Source of the DNA: Portulaca oleracea
Taxonomy: Eukaryota; Streptophyta; Magnoliopsida; Caryophyllales; Portulacaceae
Direction: 5' to 3'
Length of the DNA: 64,000 nucleotides
Assembly: GCA_029582165.1 (NCBI GenBank)
Contig: CM055873.1
Span: forward strand, 40,718,795 to 40,782,794
Both the position numbers and the translations under genes were made by a program. The notes beneath the pieces are model-generated. The model saw only the letters and a program-made list of their open reading frames with translations, ran no database searches and had not been told where the DNA came from. Below are positions 23,401-34,499 of the stretch, piece after piece (within the stretch, counting starts at the first letter, position 1; each line of letters opens with the position of its first letter).

Positions 23401-24146
23401 TCTTCTCTCATATCTGGTTTCAATCTCTCATCTGGAAGTATTTCTTTTACTGTTCTCATCTCAATTTGTATCAGTCTGATCTCCCTTGTAACTGGTTGTA
23501 CTATTTTTTTTTGTCGAGGAATTAATTTACATACATCCTGTCAATTAATTTTGAGCATTGAGACGGAGCTAGGTTTGGTGTTCGGATCAAGTGCAATCAA
23601 AATGCACCTACGGATTGTCAAATCTTGGGAGGTAGTGGCATCATATTCAATCTTATCATTGCAGTGAGGGCCAATTCGTGTTTAAAGAGCGTTTGTATGC
23701 TTCGACCTAGGCTTTTTCTTAAACTTGACTATTTTCTCTGTATTTTATTGTCTCAAATTGTTACTGTAATTCCAGTTTAATACATTCTCTGTTCTGTTTA
23801 AGTTAATTTTGTCCAACATAACCTAATCATCATGCATGTATGAAAATGAACATAGGCCATAGATACATTAACTGTACTAGACATTGAAATGCATTAGAGG
23901 CGCATATAGCACATCACATAAGAGATCAGATCATATGATACCACACACACTAGTTGCTCTAATATCCTGACTACACTAACACCTATATATACATCACATC
24001 ACCTTCATGCTGCATAGTTTAAAGGTCAAATTGCCTACTATTATATCTGCAAGCATTTTACATGCCTGTCTGCAAAATGTGGTTATGTTAGAGGCCTAAA
24101 GCCTCAATACTTCATCTTCTCCAGAGATGGCACAAAAGGCGAGCTT
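23401..24146. other. Intergenic and probable 3' UTR of B3 copy 2
   Basis: No gene seen. The part next to 24147 is likely the 3' UTR of the minus-strand B3 copy 2. Confidence 0.45.
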
Positions 24147-27100
24147 TCACTTGGATGTGGAACGTCGAGTGGCTGGACTGGGAGGAACCATGTCAGGGAT
24201 GACTCTGAATATTTGGACGTCCATGACAACCAAATCATTAAGCTTCTTAGAAGCCAAGTGAAAGAGACAGACATCAGATTCTTCCAACAAGTTGTCAACT
24301 GCAAACTTCTTCCACCCAAAGCCAGCCAGTCCTCCCCCCTTGTTTCCGTTGTGGTAATAAAAGGCGGTCCATGTTTTCTCCCCAATTCGAAGCACCACTT
24401 GCTGGTTACGGCAAAGCAGATGTCGAAACTTCCATTCCACGGGAATAGTCTGGAACAGACAACCATGACACCAAAAAAAGTCATGACAGGGTTTATTCTG
24501 CATCAGAAACCATTGAAACAACTTCTGCACTAGTTGCTTAGGTTAACAGCGGATAAAATGCTGAATAAATATGTCCAACCTTGGGACATACATACACGGA
24601 GAAATGTCACCTTGACCAATGTACTAAGCATAGTACGTGAGTTAGTAATGAATGAAGCTTAATTGAAAGAGGAGCAGAGTAAATGTGAAGGAATTATACC
24701 ACGAAGAACCTCCTATAAACAGCAGTGGGCCTCATCACACACATAAAGCTCTTCTCGTCTGTGTAATCTTTGCATGCCCTTTTCAAAGCAGTATCTTTCT
24801 CTATTTCAGTCACCGGCCTTCTGTTGGATATATACTCCTTAGCGTACTTCTCCACAGCATCTATTTTGAGATGATACCAAAGTGTTTATTTGTTTAGAAC
24901 CCAACAGAGACAAAATTTAGTCATGCTACAGCCACAGAAAGTACGGGGTATCAGACTATCAGATACCCTCATGTAAATCAGAGTGACTCGACAATTTGCA
25001 TAATTACTATTACTACAATGTCTTATCAAGCATGTGGAACAAACTGGGAAGCTAGGGGCCTTAGATAAGCAAACCCAGATCAAATATAGCCGAACATGTA
25101 TCAACTGGTTTTAAACTTGACTCAAAATTTACCCAGCATGAACACAACTGAAACTTCAAGACTACAATAGGATAGACATTGGGAGGTTTACCTGTTTGCA
25201 CTGCCCGTTTCGTTAAAGACTTGGTAAACGCTTGGTTCCTTGGTGTAACTTTCTTCAAAGAAGACTTGTGAGACGGAGTTGTATCTAAGCCATTCCCTCC
25301 ATGTTCCGGAGTATCTTGCTCTCTTTCTGAAACACGCATTTGCCCCTTGACTGCTCCATTTTCCTCAGGCTTCTGTTCAACCCCATTGTGTAATTGTCCA
25401 GTTTCTTGTGCTTCTTTTTCTGTCATATTACATACATACAGGAAATTAACATTCCAACAGAATTCTTTTCTCAGTAATTTTCTCACTGAGGCCATTGGAT
25501 GGATCGAAAACTTATTACAGTGCCTCAAACCTGAATAAACTAAACCTGAATCAAGTGTCGAAAACTTATTACCGCTTATTAACATCAGTCTGTTTTTCTT
25601 CTTTGACGATTTGATAGCCAGTTGGTTCTTTAGTTTACCTTGGTTATCAGCAGAATTGTGTGAACGAACTTTCCCAACGGCGCTTCCTCCATTTCCCAAA
25701 GTATTTTGCTCGGCTTCTTTTTCTTTGGGATCCTTTTCAACCACATCAGGCACATCTCCATTTTCCTCTGGCTCCATCTCTGTCACATACGCAAGATAGG
25801 TAACTTTACAAGATATTCTTAACATACATTGTCGCTTCAAGAACAAAATACATTGGAAGAATCTTACCGGGTTGGACCTCCAAGTTTATCCTAGATTGAG
25901 AGGGTCGTACCAAACTCTTTCGCCCGCCCCTACCTCGACGAGTGGCACAAGCAGGCAGACCTTTCCTTGCGGTACGAGGAGGATTCTTTCTTCTCTCTGT
26001 CTCCTCACAAACATCATCATTCCTGGATTTCTTTTTTACCACAACCTCAGTATCATCATGATCACTGGCATCATCGACTTCATCTTCAACAACTCTCATT
26101 ATGAAAGCCTGAGAGGCTTTCCTCTTTTTCCCATTCTCAATCTCGGGTTTCTTGTGACTACATGGCTTGACAAAGTAGCTCTTTTCCTTCTCACAGAAAG
26201 TGTCTGGGTCAAAAATTAAGACCTCAAATGTGGAGTTCTGGGTATACTTGAACAGCAGTAGGTTGTTATCCTTGAGATCATAAGCTCTCACAAACTGTTG
26301 CCATCCATCTCCACCAAACTCAACTGTGTCAGTTTTCTTGAGCTCTACATCCCACATAGTGGCACTTGGGCCTATCAGTGACACCTTGTCAGGCAACTTG
26401 GTCATCATGTTTTCAACAAATTTTGCAGGCAACACCTGATTGTTCAAATCACTAGTCAAGTTTCACAACCAAAATAGCTATAAAAACAAACCACTAGAAA
26501 TGGATTCAGTACTTTAAGATAAACTAGTTTTGAGAAGTAATGGATCATAGTAAGAACGGAAGAAGTCAGCACTACGGTAATCTACACGTCCTAAAAGGGT
26601 TGCTTGAATGATAAGAACCACGTTTTGGTAGGTTTGGAAGTCATGAATCATAACCACTCAATCTTCTAGTCAAACAATTGTATTCACAACTGCCTTAAAT
26701 TGGATTGGTAAAAGACTACGACAGCATTTGGTAAGAATCTTTGGGAAATTTTTACTATGGAAAATTTCTCCTAAGAAGCTTTCCCTGGCAAAACTGTTCC
26801 TAGGAAAGTTAAGCAATTTTCCCAGGGTATTTGATCAACCAAACGCTGTCTACATAAAAAGTAAGGCAAAACAAACTTGATCATCCCTCTTCCCCCATAA
26901 ACTTGTACACTAACTTTGTTAGTTTCATCTTCTGTAATAGAGCAAGAAGTCAAACTTTCACGAGTAAAAGGGCAAAGGTGACAACTTTGACAATGGAGGA
27001 GGGTGAAAACCTTTGTTACAGGGCTGAGTTCAAATTCTTCTTCATCACCTCAAACCCAAACACCCCCCTCCCCCAAAAAAAAGACATTGGTAGTTAATCT

Positions 27101-27369
27101 GAACGTACAGTTAACATGAACATAATTGAGAAGAACAAAATTATAAGCCCTCAGTATATATGCATAAAAGAGAACATCAAAGACATGAGGTACATTCGGA
27201 TGGAGGAACATCTAGCAAGCACATTTTCATGCAAATAGATACAACTTACAAGGTGATGATGAAAGTGATGGGGAAGAAAGAGGAAGAAATGCATGGAGCT
27301 GAAATGGTTCCAGTAAATGTGCTCTTCCCATGTCCTGCATTGCTTACACAGTGACACTTGTTCCTCCAT
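24147..27369 (-). CDS. B3 domain protein, REM-like, tandem copy 2
   Basis: Second member of the B3 array, with the same predicted nuclear DNA-binding role. Exons (minus): 27369-27250, 26435-25868, 25779-25573, 25419-25192, 24860-24700, 24449-24147; the total is 528 aa in frame with GT-AG introns. Exon 1 reads MEEQVSLCKQCRTWEEHIYW. First B3 domain at about residues 26-125 (FVENMMTKLPDKVSLIGPSA, GDGWQQFVRAYDL, LLLFKYTQNSTFEVLIF). The middle carries a RRGRGGRK AT-hook-like motif and two separate exons of the PEENG type. A conserved linker, SNRRPVTEIEK, leads into the second B3 domain at about 410-515 (TAFYYHNGNKGGG, GWKKFAVDNLLEESDVCLFHL, DVQIFRVIP). The frame stays open for about 48 codons upstream of the chosen Met, but the chosen start matches the other two copies. 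A small MITE sits in intron 1. Confidence 0.88.
26720..26850. mobile_element. Small TIR MITE in intron 1 of B3 copy 2
   Basis: The ends GACAGCATTTGGT and ACCAAACGCTGTC are inverted with one mismatch. TAC is present on both sides (26717-26719 and 26851-26853), suggesting a 3-bp duplication of Harbinger type. The 131-bp interior is made of CCTAGGAAA and GGGAAATTTTT words. Confidence 0.6.
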
Positions 27370-28180
27370 TTGTTCCAGAGAGAGAACCCAACACAAGAAA
27401 AGTAGTCCGTAGTAGTAAATTGCAGCCCAGGAGATAGTTGAGTTGAGAGGTACTAGAAGAGACTTGTATGGGTAGGTAGTAAAATTATAGTAGAGAGGTA
27501 GTATAATTGCCATAGCATGGCAGTAGCCAGTAGTAGTAGGCTTTGCAGAGGACTAGAGGTGAGAGAATCATCAGATGACGTGTGTCAACCTCCTAATACT
27601 GTGAGAGAGAGAGAGAGGAGAGAGAGAGGAGAAAGAAAAAGATAATTGAGTTGGATTTAAAAAAAAAGAAAAATTTGATTTATTTAATCCAACTCAAATG
27701 GCTAAAACACCGCCATGTCAACTTTCCGGCCTGTGGGACTCGCCGGAGGTTCGTTAGAAAAATTAACATGTTAAGGTGAGTTCGTTGTAAATTTGCTTGT
27801 AAGGTTAGTTCGTTATTTCAAAGGATCCTTAAAGGTTGATTTATTAGATTCCAATTTCCCTAAGTTTAATGTTTTATTAATTACTATTAAGTTACATAAA
27901 AAAAGATAGAAATTTGCGTCATTTTTATTTCAATTTGAACATTTTTAAATAAAAAAAAATCAAGCAGAACTGAGCTTTAGATCAAGTCCTAGCCGGAGCA
28001 ATATGAACAAAGCCCGAGCCAAGCCTAACTCTATAGGCTTGTCTCATTTACCTATTGCACCAATCAATAATTATGTAAATATTACCTTTTAATTATACTT
28101 TTTGTATCATGTATATTTGTCAATATAACTGATAAATTTTATATCCTTATCCGAAGTAATTGATAACTATGTGTAAATAG
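27370..28180. other. Upstream region of B3 copy 2
   Basis: It contains the probable promoter of B3 copy 2 and a GA-rich repeat (about 27601-27633). A fragment at about 27740-27870 resembles the fold-back MITE at 5949. No gene seen. Confidence 0.45.
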
Positions 28181-28797
28181 TAGGGGTGAGCGGTTCTGAA
28201 GACCTAGCATAAAGTTAGCAACCTCACCCTCACCCGTTTGACCGATTCCTAAACTTCAAGAACCTTACTCTAACCATTTAAACGAGGTCTGAAATATTAT
28301 GAACCTTACCCTAACTTATGGTTTCAAGTTCGGTTCCGGACACCAACGTAGTACACACTAACTATATTTTTTGCCACTTTTTTTTTTAAAGAGTCATTGT
28401 TTTTTTTCATCCATTCACACTAGTTTGACGTTTGACATGCATAATTACGAGTCCGCTATGTTATTGTCTTGAATTTGTAACTATTGCCTGACATTTAAAA
28501 AAAAAAAAACCCAACAATACAAACTTACAAATTTTTGTAATTTAAATTAAGTATCAATAAAGATTACAAGACCTCAGGTTCCATGCACCAAGTAGTTCCA
28601 TGTTCTAGGGTCCGCGTCCTAGTACCTAATTGTAATTAACTTGTTTCAGGTATCGGTTTAAGGTAATAATTTAAAAACCTTACCCTTACCTATCGAGAGG
28701 TTCCTGAATTTTAGAAACCTTATTCTTACCCATTTAATCGATTTGAACTTATCCATTTAACCGGTTTCAAGTACAGATTTAGAACCGCTCACCCCTA
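28181..28797. mobile_element. hAT-like MITE
   Basis: Perfect 17-bp inverted ends, TAGGGGTGAGCGGTTCT and its complement, lie within near-identical 8-mers GTAAATAG (28173-28180) and ATAAATAG (28798-28805). The 617-bp interior repeats ACCTTACCCTAACC and GGTTTCAAGTTCGG words and has no transposase. Its termini resemble those of the element at 722. Confidence 0.82.
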
Positions 28798-29201
28798 ATA
28801 AATAGTAATTTTAAAAATAATGATGATGTGAGTCCTATTATAAATATTTTTTAATAAGATTTGAGCATAAATTGTTCTAATGGTTATGATTTTCAACCAA
28901 GTGCCCCATAAATTTCACTCACTGTTTTTTTGACGACTTTCAAACCAGTAGAAGACTTGTTTATATTACAAGTTACAAGAGTTTTAAAGAGAAATAATTC
29001 ACTTCTTACATGATGAATACAGTGTTGGGTTGTAGTGACCCTCACATAACCCACAGATTGATCAAAATGCAACGATACTGATACTTGCATAGTTTCACCA
29101 TGTACAGCCAAGAAAACCCCAAAAGACAACAAACATCAAGTTTTACATACAAAAACAAGCAGCATTCTGCACACAACAAACCAGAACAATGCAGTAATTG
29201 T
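28798..29201. other. Intergenic and probable 3' UTR of B3 copy 3
   Basis: No gene seen. Sequence from about 28900 to 29201 is likely the 3' UTR of minus-strand B3 copy 3. Confidence 0.45.
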
Positions 29202-31615
29202 TCAGGCCATCATGGGTGTGAGACGACCAATCGGGGTGAGAGGCACAATCTCCGGGATCACCCTGAATATGTCGACATCCATGACAATGTCGGGATCATC
29301 TTCCTTAGAAGCAAGCTTAAATAGGCACACGTCGAACTCTTCCAAATAGTTGTCAACTGCAAACTTCTTCCACCCGTTGCCAGACAGTCCTCCCTCCTTC
29401 CTACTATTGCAGTAGAACACTGTCCCCCATGTTTTCTCCCCCACACGAAGCGTCACTCTACACTTTCGACAAATCTGGCCCAGATGTTCCTTTGTCCATA
29501 CCGAAGGAAGGCTCTGAACGACAGAATCAACGTTTCATTTAATCCCATACTAACATTGGGCTAAACCCAATCAAATAATTCCTTAATGTTACACTAGGAC
29601 AGAATGTAGTTTACTAGCTAGTACAATTATGAATCAGAAAAGAGGGTGTAATGGAAAGGAATTGTACCAAGTAAAACCTCATGTAAACAGCGGAACGCTT
29701 CATGACAGCAAAGAAGCTCTTTTCATTCATCCCTTGGGCTTGGACCGCCCTTTCCAATGCATTCTCTTTCTCCATATCGGTCACGGGCCTTCTGTTGGAT
29801 TTATACCTCCTTGAGTATTTCTTCTCTGCAGAATCTACACAAGGGGGTTAATTTAACTTGCATGGAATCCAATAACAGCAATGTCTCTTGCATTCTTGCG
29901 TCATGCACTAGAATCACCCATGAGTCAAACGACCCACTTCCGAAAATTTGAAATGAGAGGCAGTTTATAATTCAAGTGGCTACTCTTTCTATCACCAAAG
30001 TTATTGAACTTGCTACCATGGAGCATCTTTTGTGTATCTAGCAGAGACCGAGCTATACCTCACAATCTAATTTGTATAGACTCGAAAATCTTGCATTAAC
30101 CAATATTGGTGCTGAATGTTTTCTTCTTAACCTTGATGAACGAATTCAGAAAAACCCCACGTCTATTTCTAATTTGATTCAAATTAAACTTTACCCAACT
30201 TGGTCTGCCATAGGAAAAATGAATTAAAATGAGGGGATGTTTACCACTTTCCAGCACCAGTTTGCTGGGGAATTTAGCGGGGTCTTGTGGGCGGAGCTCA
30301 CTTTCCTTCTCAGCTGAACTTTGAGATTCAACTCCCTCTAGAATGTTCCCTCCAATTTCTGCCGCGTTTTGCTCTCTTTCTGAGACATAGTTTTGCTCTG
30401 ATCCTGCTCCATTTCCCTCAGGCTCCTGTTCTGCCATATCATATACAAACAACACAGGCCAAATTTTAATCAAACTGTGATGACTAAGTTCAAATTTTAC
30501 CTGACCCCAACTCAATTCTAGAATAGGTATACATGTATAAGATAAAAATCAGGATTTGTTTACCAGTCTGAAACTGCAGTTTCCTTGAAGATTTAGGAAG
30601 GACTCGTTTCTTTGGTCCACCTCTCTTCTTACTTGATTTAAACGAAGGATATGTCTGTGGAACACTTTGTCCATTTTCCATTGTATTTTGATGTGTTTCT
30701 GAAACATGACTACGTTCTCCGGCTGCTCCATTTTCCTCAGCCTCTTCGTCTACCACATCATGTACATCCCCACTTTGTCGGGGCTCATCTTCTGCAAAAT
30801 CATGCACTCACATTATACTACAAGACATCAACTTCCCAAATGTTTTCACATCAAAACCGCATTCGGCAATCTCATACCAGATTGAGCCTTTGATTTGCCA
30901 CTGTCTTCATGTTCAACTGTGTTTTCCATGCCGAACGCCTCGGCGAGTTTCCTCTTCTTCCCATTTCCATCCTCCTCACGAGCCTTATTCCCATGATTAC
31001 TACAGTCACACTGCTTAATAAAGTAGCTAGCTTCCTTCTCACAGAAACTGTCTAGATCAAAAATTAAGACCTCAAAACCAGAGTTCCTTTGGTACTTGAA
31101 CATCAGTAGGTTGTCTTCCTGCAACTCATGGGCTTTCACAAATTGCACCCACCCATCTCCACCAAACTCCACAGTCTCAGTTTTCTTCAGCTCTAACTCC
31201 CACACACATGCACTTGGACCAATCATACACACTTTGTCTGGTAACTTAGCCTTCATGTTCTTCCCAAATTTTGGAGGCAGCACCTATTTATATATATTTG
31301 TTCACTTTCCAAGTCAAAGTTTGCTACTTGATTTATACAAGATGAGAATGTGCAATCTGGGGTTTTGCTTAAAACCTATAATTTACTTGTTGGGATTATT
31401 AATTATGATTCTAGAACACTAGAGGAGATGAAATCAGGCATCCATTTTCCTACCTTAATTAGAAATTCAGAATAGCATTTATAAAACTAATGACCCACTT
31501 GCTTAAATTTTCCCAGTATCACCAAACTGGACAGAAGACAGTGTAACAGACACATTACGTGCATTCAGAAAGAGGGTCATTTAGCAAGCATGTTTGCATA
31601 AATACAAGCAAACCT

Positions 31616-31671
<56 letters not shown>

Positions 31672-31801
31672 TAACAAGATGATGGCGAAAGTCATGAGGG
31701 AGGAGAAGAAAGAAATGGATGGAGGTGAAATGGTTCCAGTACAAGTCATGTTCCCAGCTCCTGCATCTTTTACAGCCTGATAATCTTTGCTCTTCCTCCA
31801 T
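29202..31801 (-). CDS. B3 domain protein, REM-like, tandem copy 3
   Basis: Third member of the array, 474 aa. Exons (minus): 31801-31676, 31283-30878, 30791-30564, 30430-30245, 29834-29668, 29513-29202, all GT-AG and in frame. Exon 1 reads MEEEQRLSGCKRCRSWEHDL. First B3 domain at about residues 28-128 (FGKNMKAKLPDKVCMIGPSA, GDGWVQFVKAHEL, LLMFKYQRNSGFEVLIF). Exon 2 is shorter than in copies 1 and 2 and lacks their RGRGK AT-hook-like motif and long acidic tract. Two ENGA-type middle exons follow. The SNRRPVTDMEK linker leads to the second B3 domain at about 350-465 (GEKTWGTVFYCNSRKEGG, GWKKFAVDNYLEEFDVCLF, DVDIFRVIPEIVP). It is probably expressed separately from its neighbours, since about 1.8 kb divides it from copy 2. 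Confidence 0.88.
31617..31669 (-). repeat. (GA/CT)n microsatellite at a 5' splice site
   Basis: About 26 dinucleotide units. On the coding (minus) strand the CT run begins a few bases after the exon 1 donor GTTAGT of B3 copy 3. B3 copy 1 has a much shorter CT run at the same place. Confidence 0.9.
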
Positions 31802-32376
31802 ATTTTCAACTCACAAGTCACACTCACAAAACTTAACTTAAAGATGATACAAGATAAACAAATGAGAAATCAGGCAGAACTAGAGCAATATGTTTGTAGC
31901 TAGCCTAGCAGAAATAAATGAAGTAGGTAGAAAAACTTTCAAGACTTTTTGAACCCCTTCTTTAATTAATGGATAAAGAATAGATGATGACTGATGAGTA
32001 AATTGTTCTTCTTTGTGATTTGATAGGTGCAAGTGAAGAGAATCATGAAATACTCCATTTGACAGTTCTCTCTTGTCAATCACCATTCTACTGTACAACC
32101 GCAGAAGTATTAAAAAATGTTAAGATCAGAGCTCAGTTTCCAAAGGTTTTATACTCCTTACCCAGGCACTGATTTAACACTGACGAATTGGCAAATCTTT
32201 CTTTCAAGATTTTTTTGAGCGGGTAGATTTTAACACGGGATAATGATACCCCCTACATTTTAAAATAATTATTATTTTAAACTTTTAATGATTAGTTTTT
32301 TAATATATATAATAATTTATGATCTATCATATCAAATTAATATTATAATATTTACTTTTTTTCAAACAAAATAATA
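31802..32376. other. Upstream region of B3 copy 3
   Basis: Probable promoter of B3 copy 3, AT-rich. No further gene or transposon end recognised. Confidence 0.4.
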
Positions 32377-32379
32377 TTA

Positions 32380-32611
32380 GGCTCCGGTCGGTGCAGTGTG
32401 GTAAAGGTGCGGTGCAGTGGAATTTGGAAAAATGTGGTGGGTTATGGTAAGTTGTGGTGAGAGTTGTGGCAAGTGGGGTAAGTGAGAAAATAGAATGTGT
32501 ATAGTAGAGGAGAAAAGTGGGAAAATAGGTAATGATTGTGGTGTGGAAAAGTGTGGTAGAAATTAAAGCAGTGTGGTATCACACCGCAACCTACCGTATA
32601 AAAGAACGAAG
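32380..32611. mobile_element. PIF/Harbinger MITE (GGNCCTGTTCTTTT family)
   Basis: The left end GGCTCCGGTCGGTGCAG and the right end ATAAAAGAACGAAG are diverged inverted repeats inside duplicated TTA (32377-32379 and 32612-32614). The interior is rich in GTGGTGAGTTGTGG as in the other copies. Confidence 0.6.
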
Positions 32612-32884
32612 TTAATTAGAAGTATCTTTATGAAATATAAATATGTAATTTTGCTAAAATATTTTGTTAATTTTTATCTTCTTTTTTTTTTAAAATCTTT
32701 TTGTGTAGAAGAGATAGGAATGACACTAAAACTCGTACCTACCGTATAAAAGAACGAAGAACGAAGTTAATTAGAGGTATCTTTATGAAATATAAATATG
32801 TAATTTTGCTAAAATATTCTGTTAATTTTTATCTTTTTTTTTAACTTTTTGTGTAGAAGAGATAGGAATGACACTAAAACTCGT
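32589..32884. repeat. Direct tandem duplication, about 148 bp x 2
   Basis: Units 32589-32736 and 32737-32884 both begin ACCTACCGTATAAAAGAACG and end ACACTAAAACTCGT. Unit 2 has an 8-bp GAAGAACG insertion and shorter T runs. The first unit starts inside the right end of the Harbinger MITE, so the duplication followed that insertion. A further partial copy of the unit end occurs at about 32885-32930. Confidence 0.8.
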
Positions 32885-32899
32885 ACCTATTATTGCTCG

Positions 32900-33075
32900 T
32901 ACCTATTTTTGTGTAGAACAGTGATAGGTGGGGTATGTAAGGAGAGAGATTGTGTAAAGTGATGAAATGTATTGGTAATGATTGTGGTGAGGTGTGGTGT
33001 GGTGAAGTGTAGTAGAAATTAAAAAGTACGGTGTGGTGTACCGCACCGCACCGCAACCTATCGCATAAAAAAATG
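32900..33075. mobile_element. Partial Harbinger MITE (same family)
   Basis: GTGGTGAGGTGTGGTGTGG and CCGCACCGCACCGCAACC followed by CGCATAAAAAAATGG match the right half of the local Harbinger family. The left end is missing. Confidence 0.45.
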
Positions 33076-33372
33076 GAGTAATGTTTTTGAAGTTTACTAA
33101 TTTATTGAGTTTTGTAACCAGGATATCTATAACTTTTATTTTGGCATGAACTGGTGGCCAATATTGCTCTTTCTAAAAGGAATCATCATGTGATAATTCT
33201 TTCTGATGGCTAATCTTATTTCACGGGAAAATAATCCATTAATTTGTACATATGGGTATAAAACAAGTTGTATAATTTAATTTTTAATTATACCTTAATT
33301 ATACTTGTTATACCCGCAAGATCCAACGAGTAAGGGTACAACACTACCTGCCCCAAACCCGAGCGATTGTCA

Positions 33373-34455
33373 TGTTGGATAATTACAAGTGTATGTGTAA
33401 TGTTAAGTAAGTTTGAGGCAAAATTATTAACGCAAAATTCACTCACAAGTTAACATTGGGCTAAAGCATAAGTTTGGTGGGTCTTCAAGGCTTAATTGAC
33501 CCAATTTATGGTGAATTTTGAGGAAAATAAGGTAACACAGGTCATATCTGATCTGACACGGACCATGTTACATGTCAGAAAACATCATTTGGTGGACCAA
33601 GCCTTAACATGGATCATGTCATGAGGAGCACGGACCGTGTCCGTGCCAAATGATGATTATAAGATTTTACTTGGTTATTTAGACGCATTATTAGTGAATA
33701 ATAATGATGATCATCATTTTTATCCAGATTATCTAACTTGATAAGTCTTATCCTTTATAGGATTTTATCGATTACAAAGAATTTCAAATCGATCTTATCC
33801 ATTAAGAATAGACACATCCTTTGGTGGTTATTTCCAAAGGATGTCTATCATATCCTGTTTTGGTAACTCTTCTAAGGTCTATAAATAGGAGGTGTCGTGG
33901 ATGTCATTCAAGAGAAGAGACATAAAGAGACAAGTCAAGTTGTTGATTCAGGCTTCATTCTTTTATACGGTTGGTTGCGGTGCGGTGTGGTGCAGTGTGG
34001 TGAAATTTTGAAAAGTATGATGGATTGTAGTGGGTTGTGGTGGAAATTATGGTAGGTGGATTGGTATATTTTAATTTGAAATTGGAAAAAAAAAATTATG
34101 GTAGGTGGGTTGTGGTGAAATTTTTAAGTTTTAATAAAAAGAGAAATGATATGTTGTGGTGAATTGTGGTGGAAATTTGAAAAGTGTGGTGCGGTGTCGA
34201 TCCCGCAACCAACCAATCGTGGAAAAGAATGGGGCCTCGTTCTCATTCAACGAAATACAACTCTCTAATTTTAGACTCGAGCATTTCTAGCATTGTCATT
34301 GGAAATTTGAAACTAAGTTCTTAGAGTTTCCTTGACAGAGTTTTATCTCTAAAACTTTGTACAGTTGATTCAAAAGTCTAAGGAGAGTAGGTGCGCCTGC
34401 GACTCCCTCGCTATACCCGGTTTACCCATCCATTATTGTTCCTATTTTTCCAACA
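33373..34455 (+). mobile_element. Solo copia-like LTR with a nested MITE
   Basis: The unit starts TGTTGGATAATTAC and ends TTTTTCCAACA, typical copia-type LTR ends. A TATA-like box (GTCTATAAATAGG) lies at about 33878. No primer-binding site follows and no second LTR was found. The flanking 5-mers do not match, so it is a solo or truncated LTR. A Harbinger MITE interrupts it at 33951-34236. Confidence 0.6.
33951..34236. mobile_element. PIF/Harbinger MITE nested in the copia-like LTR
   Basis: The ends GGCTTCATTCTTTTATACGG and (reverse complement of the right end) GGCCCCATTCTTTTCCACG are inverted. The flanks are TCA and TCG. The interior has GTGGTGGAAATT words like its relatives. Confidence 0.65.
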
Positions 34456-34499
34456 GTCTTAAACTTTTGTATGAATGGGTTATAGTTGAGGCATATCAA

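Noticed and set aside
27151..27513. Longer B3 copy 2 N-terminus using an upstream in-frame Met
   Set aside because: The extra 48 residues have no counterpart in copies 1 and 3, which both begin MEE at the equivalent site.
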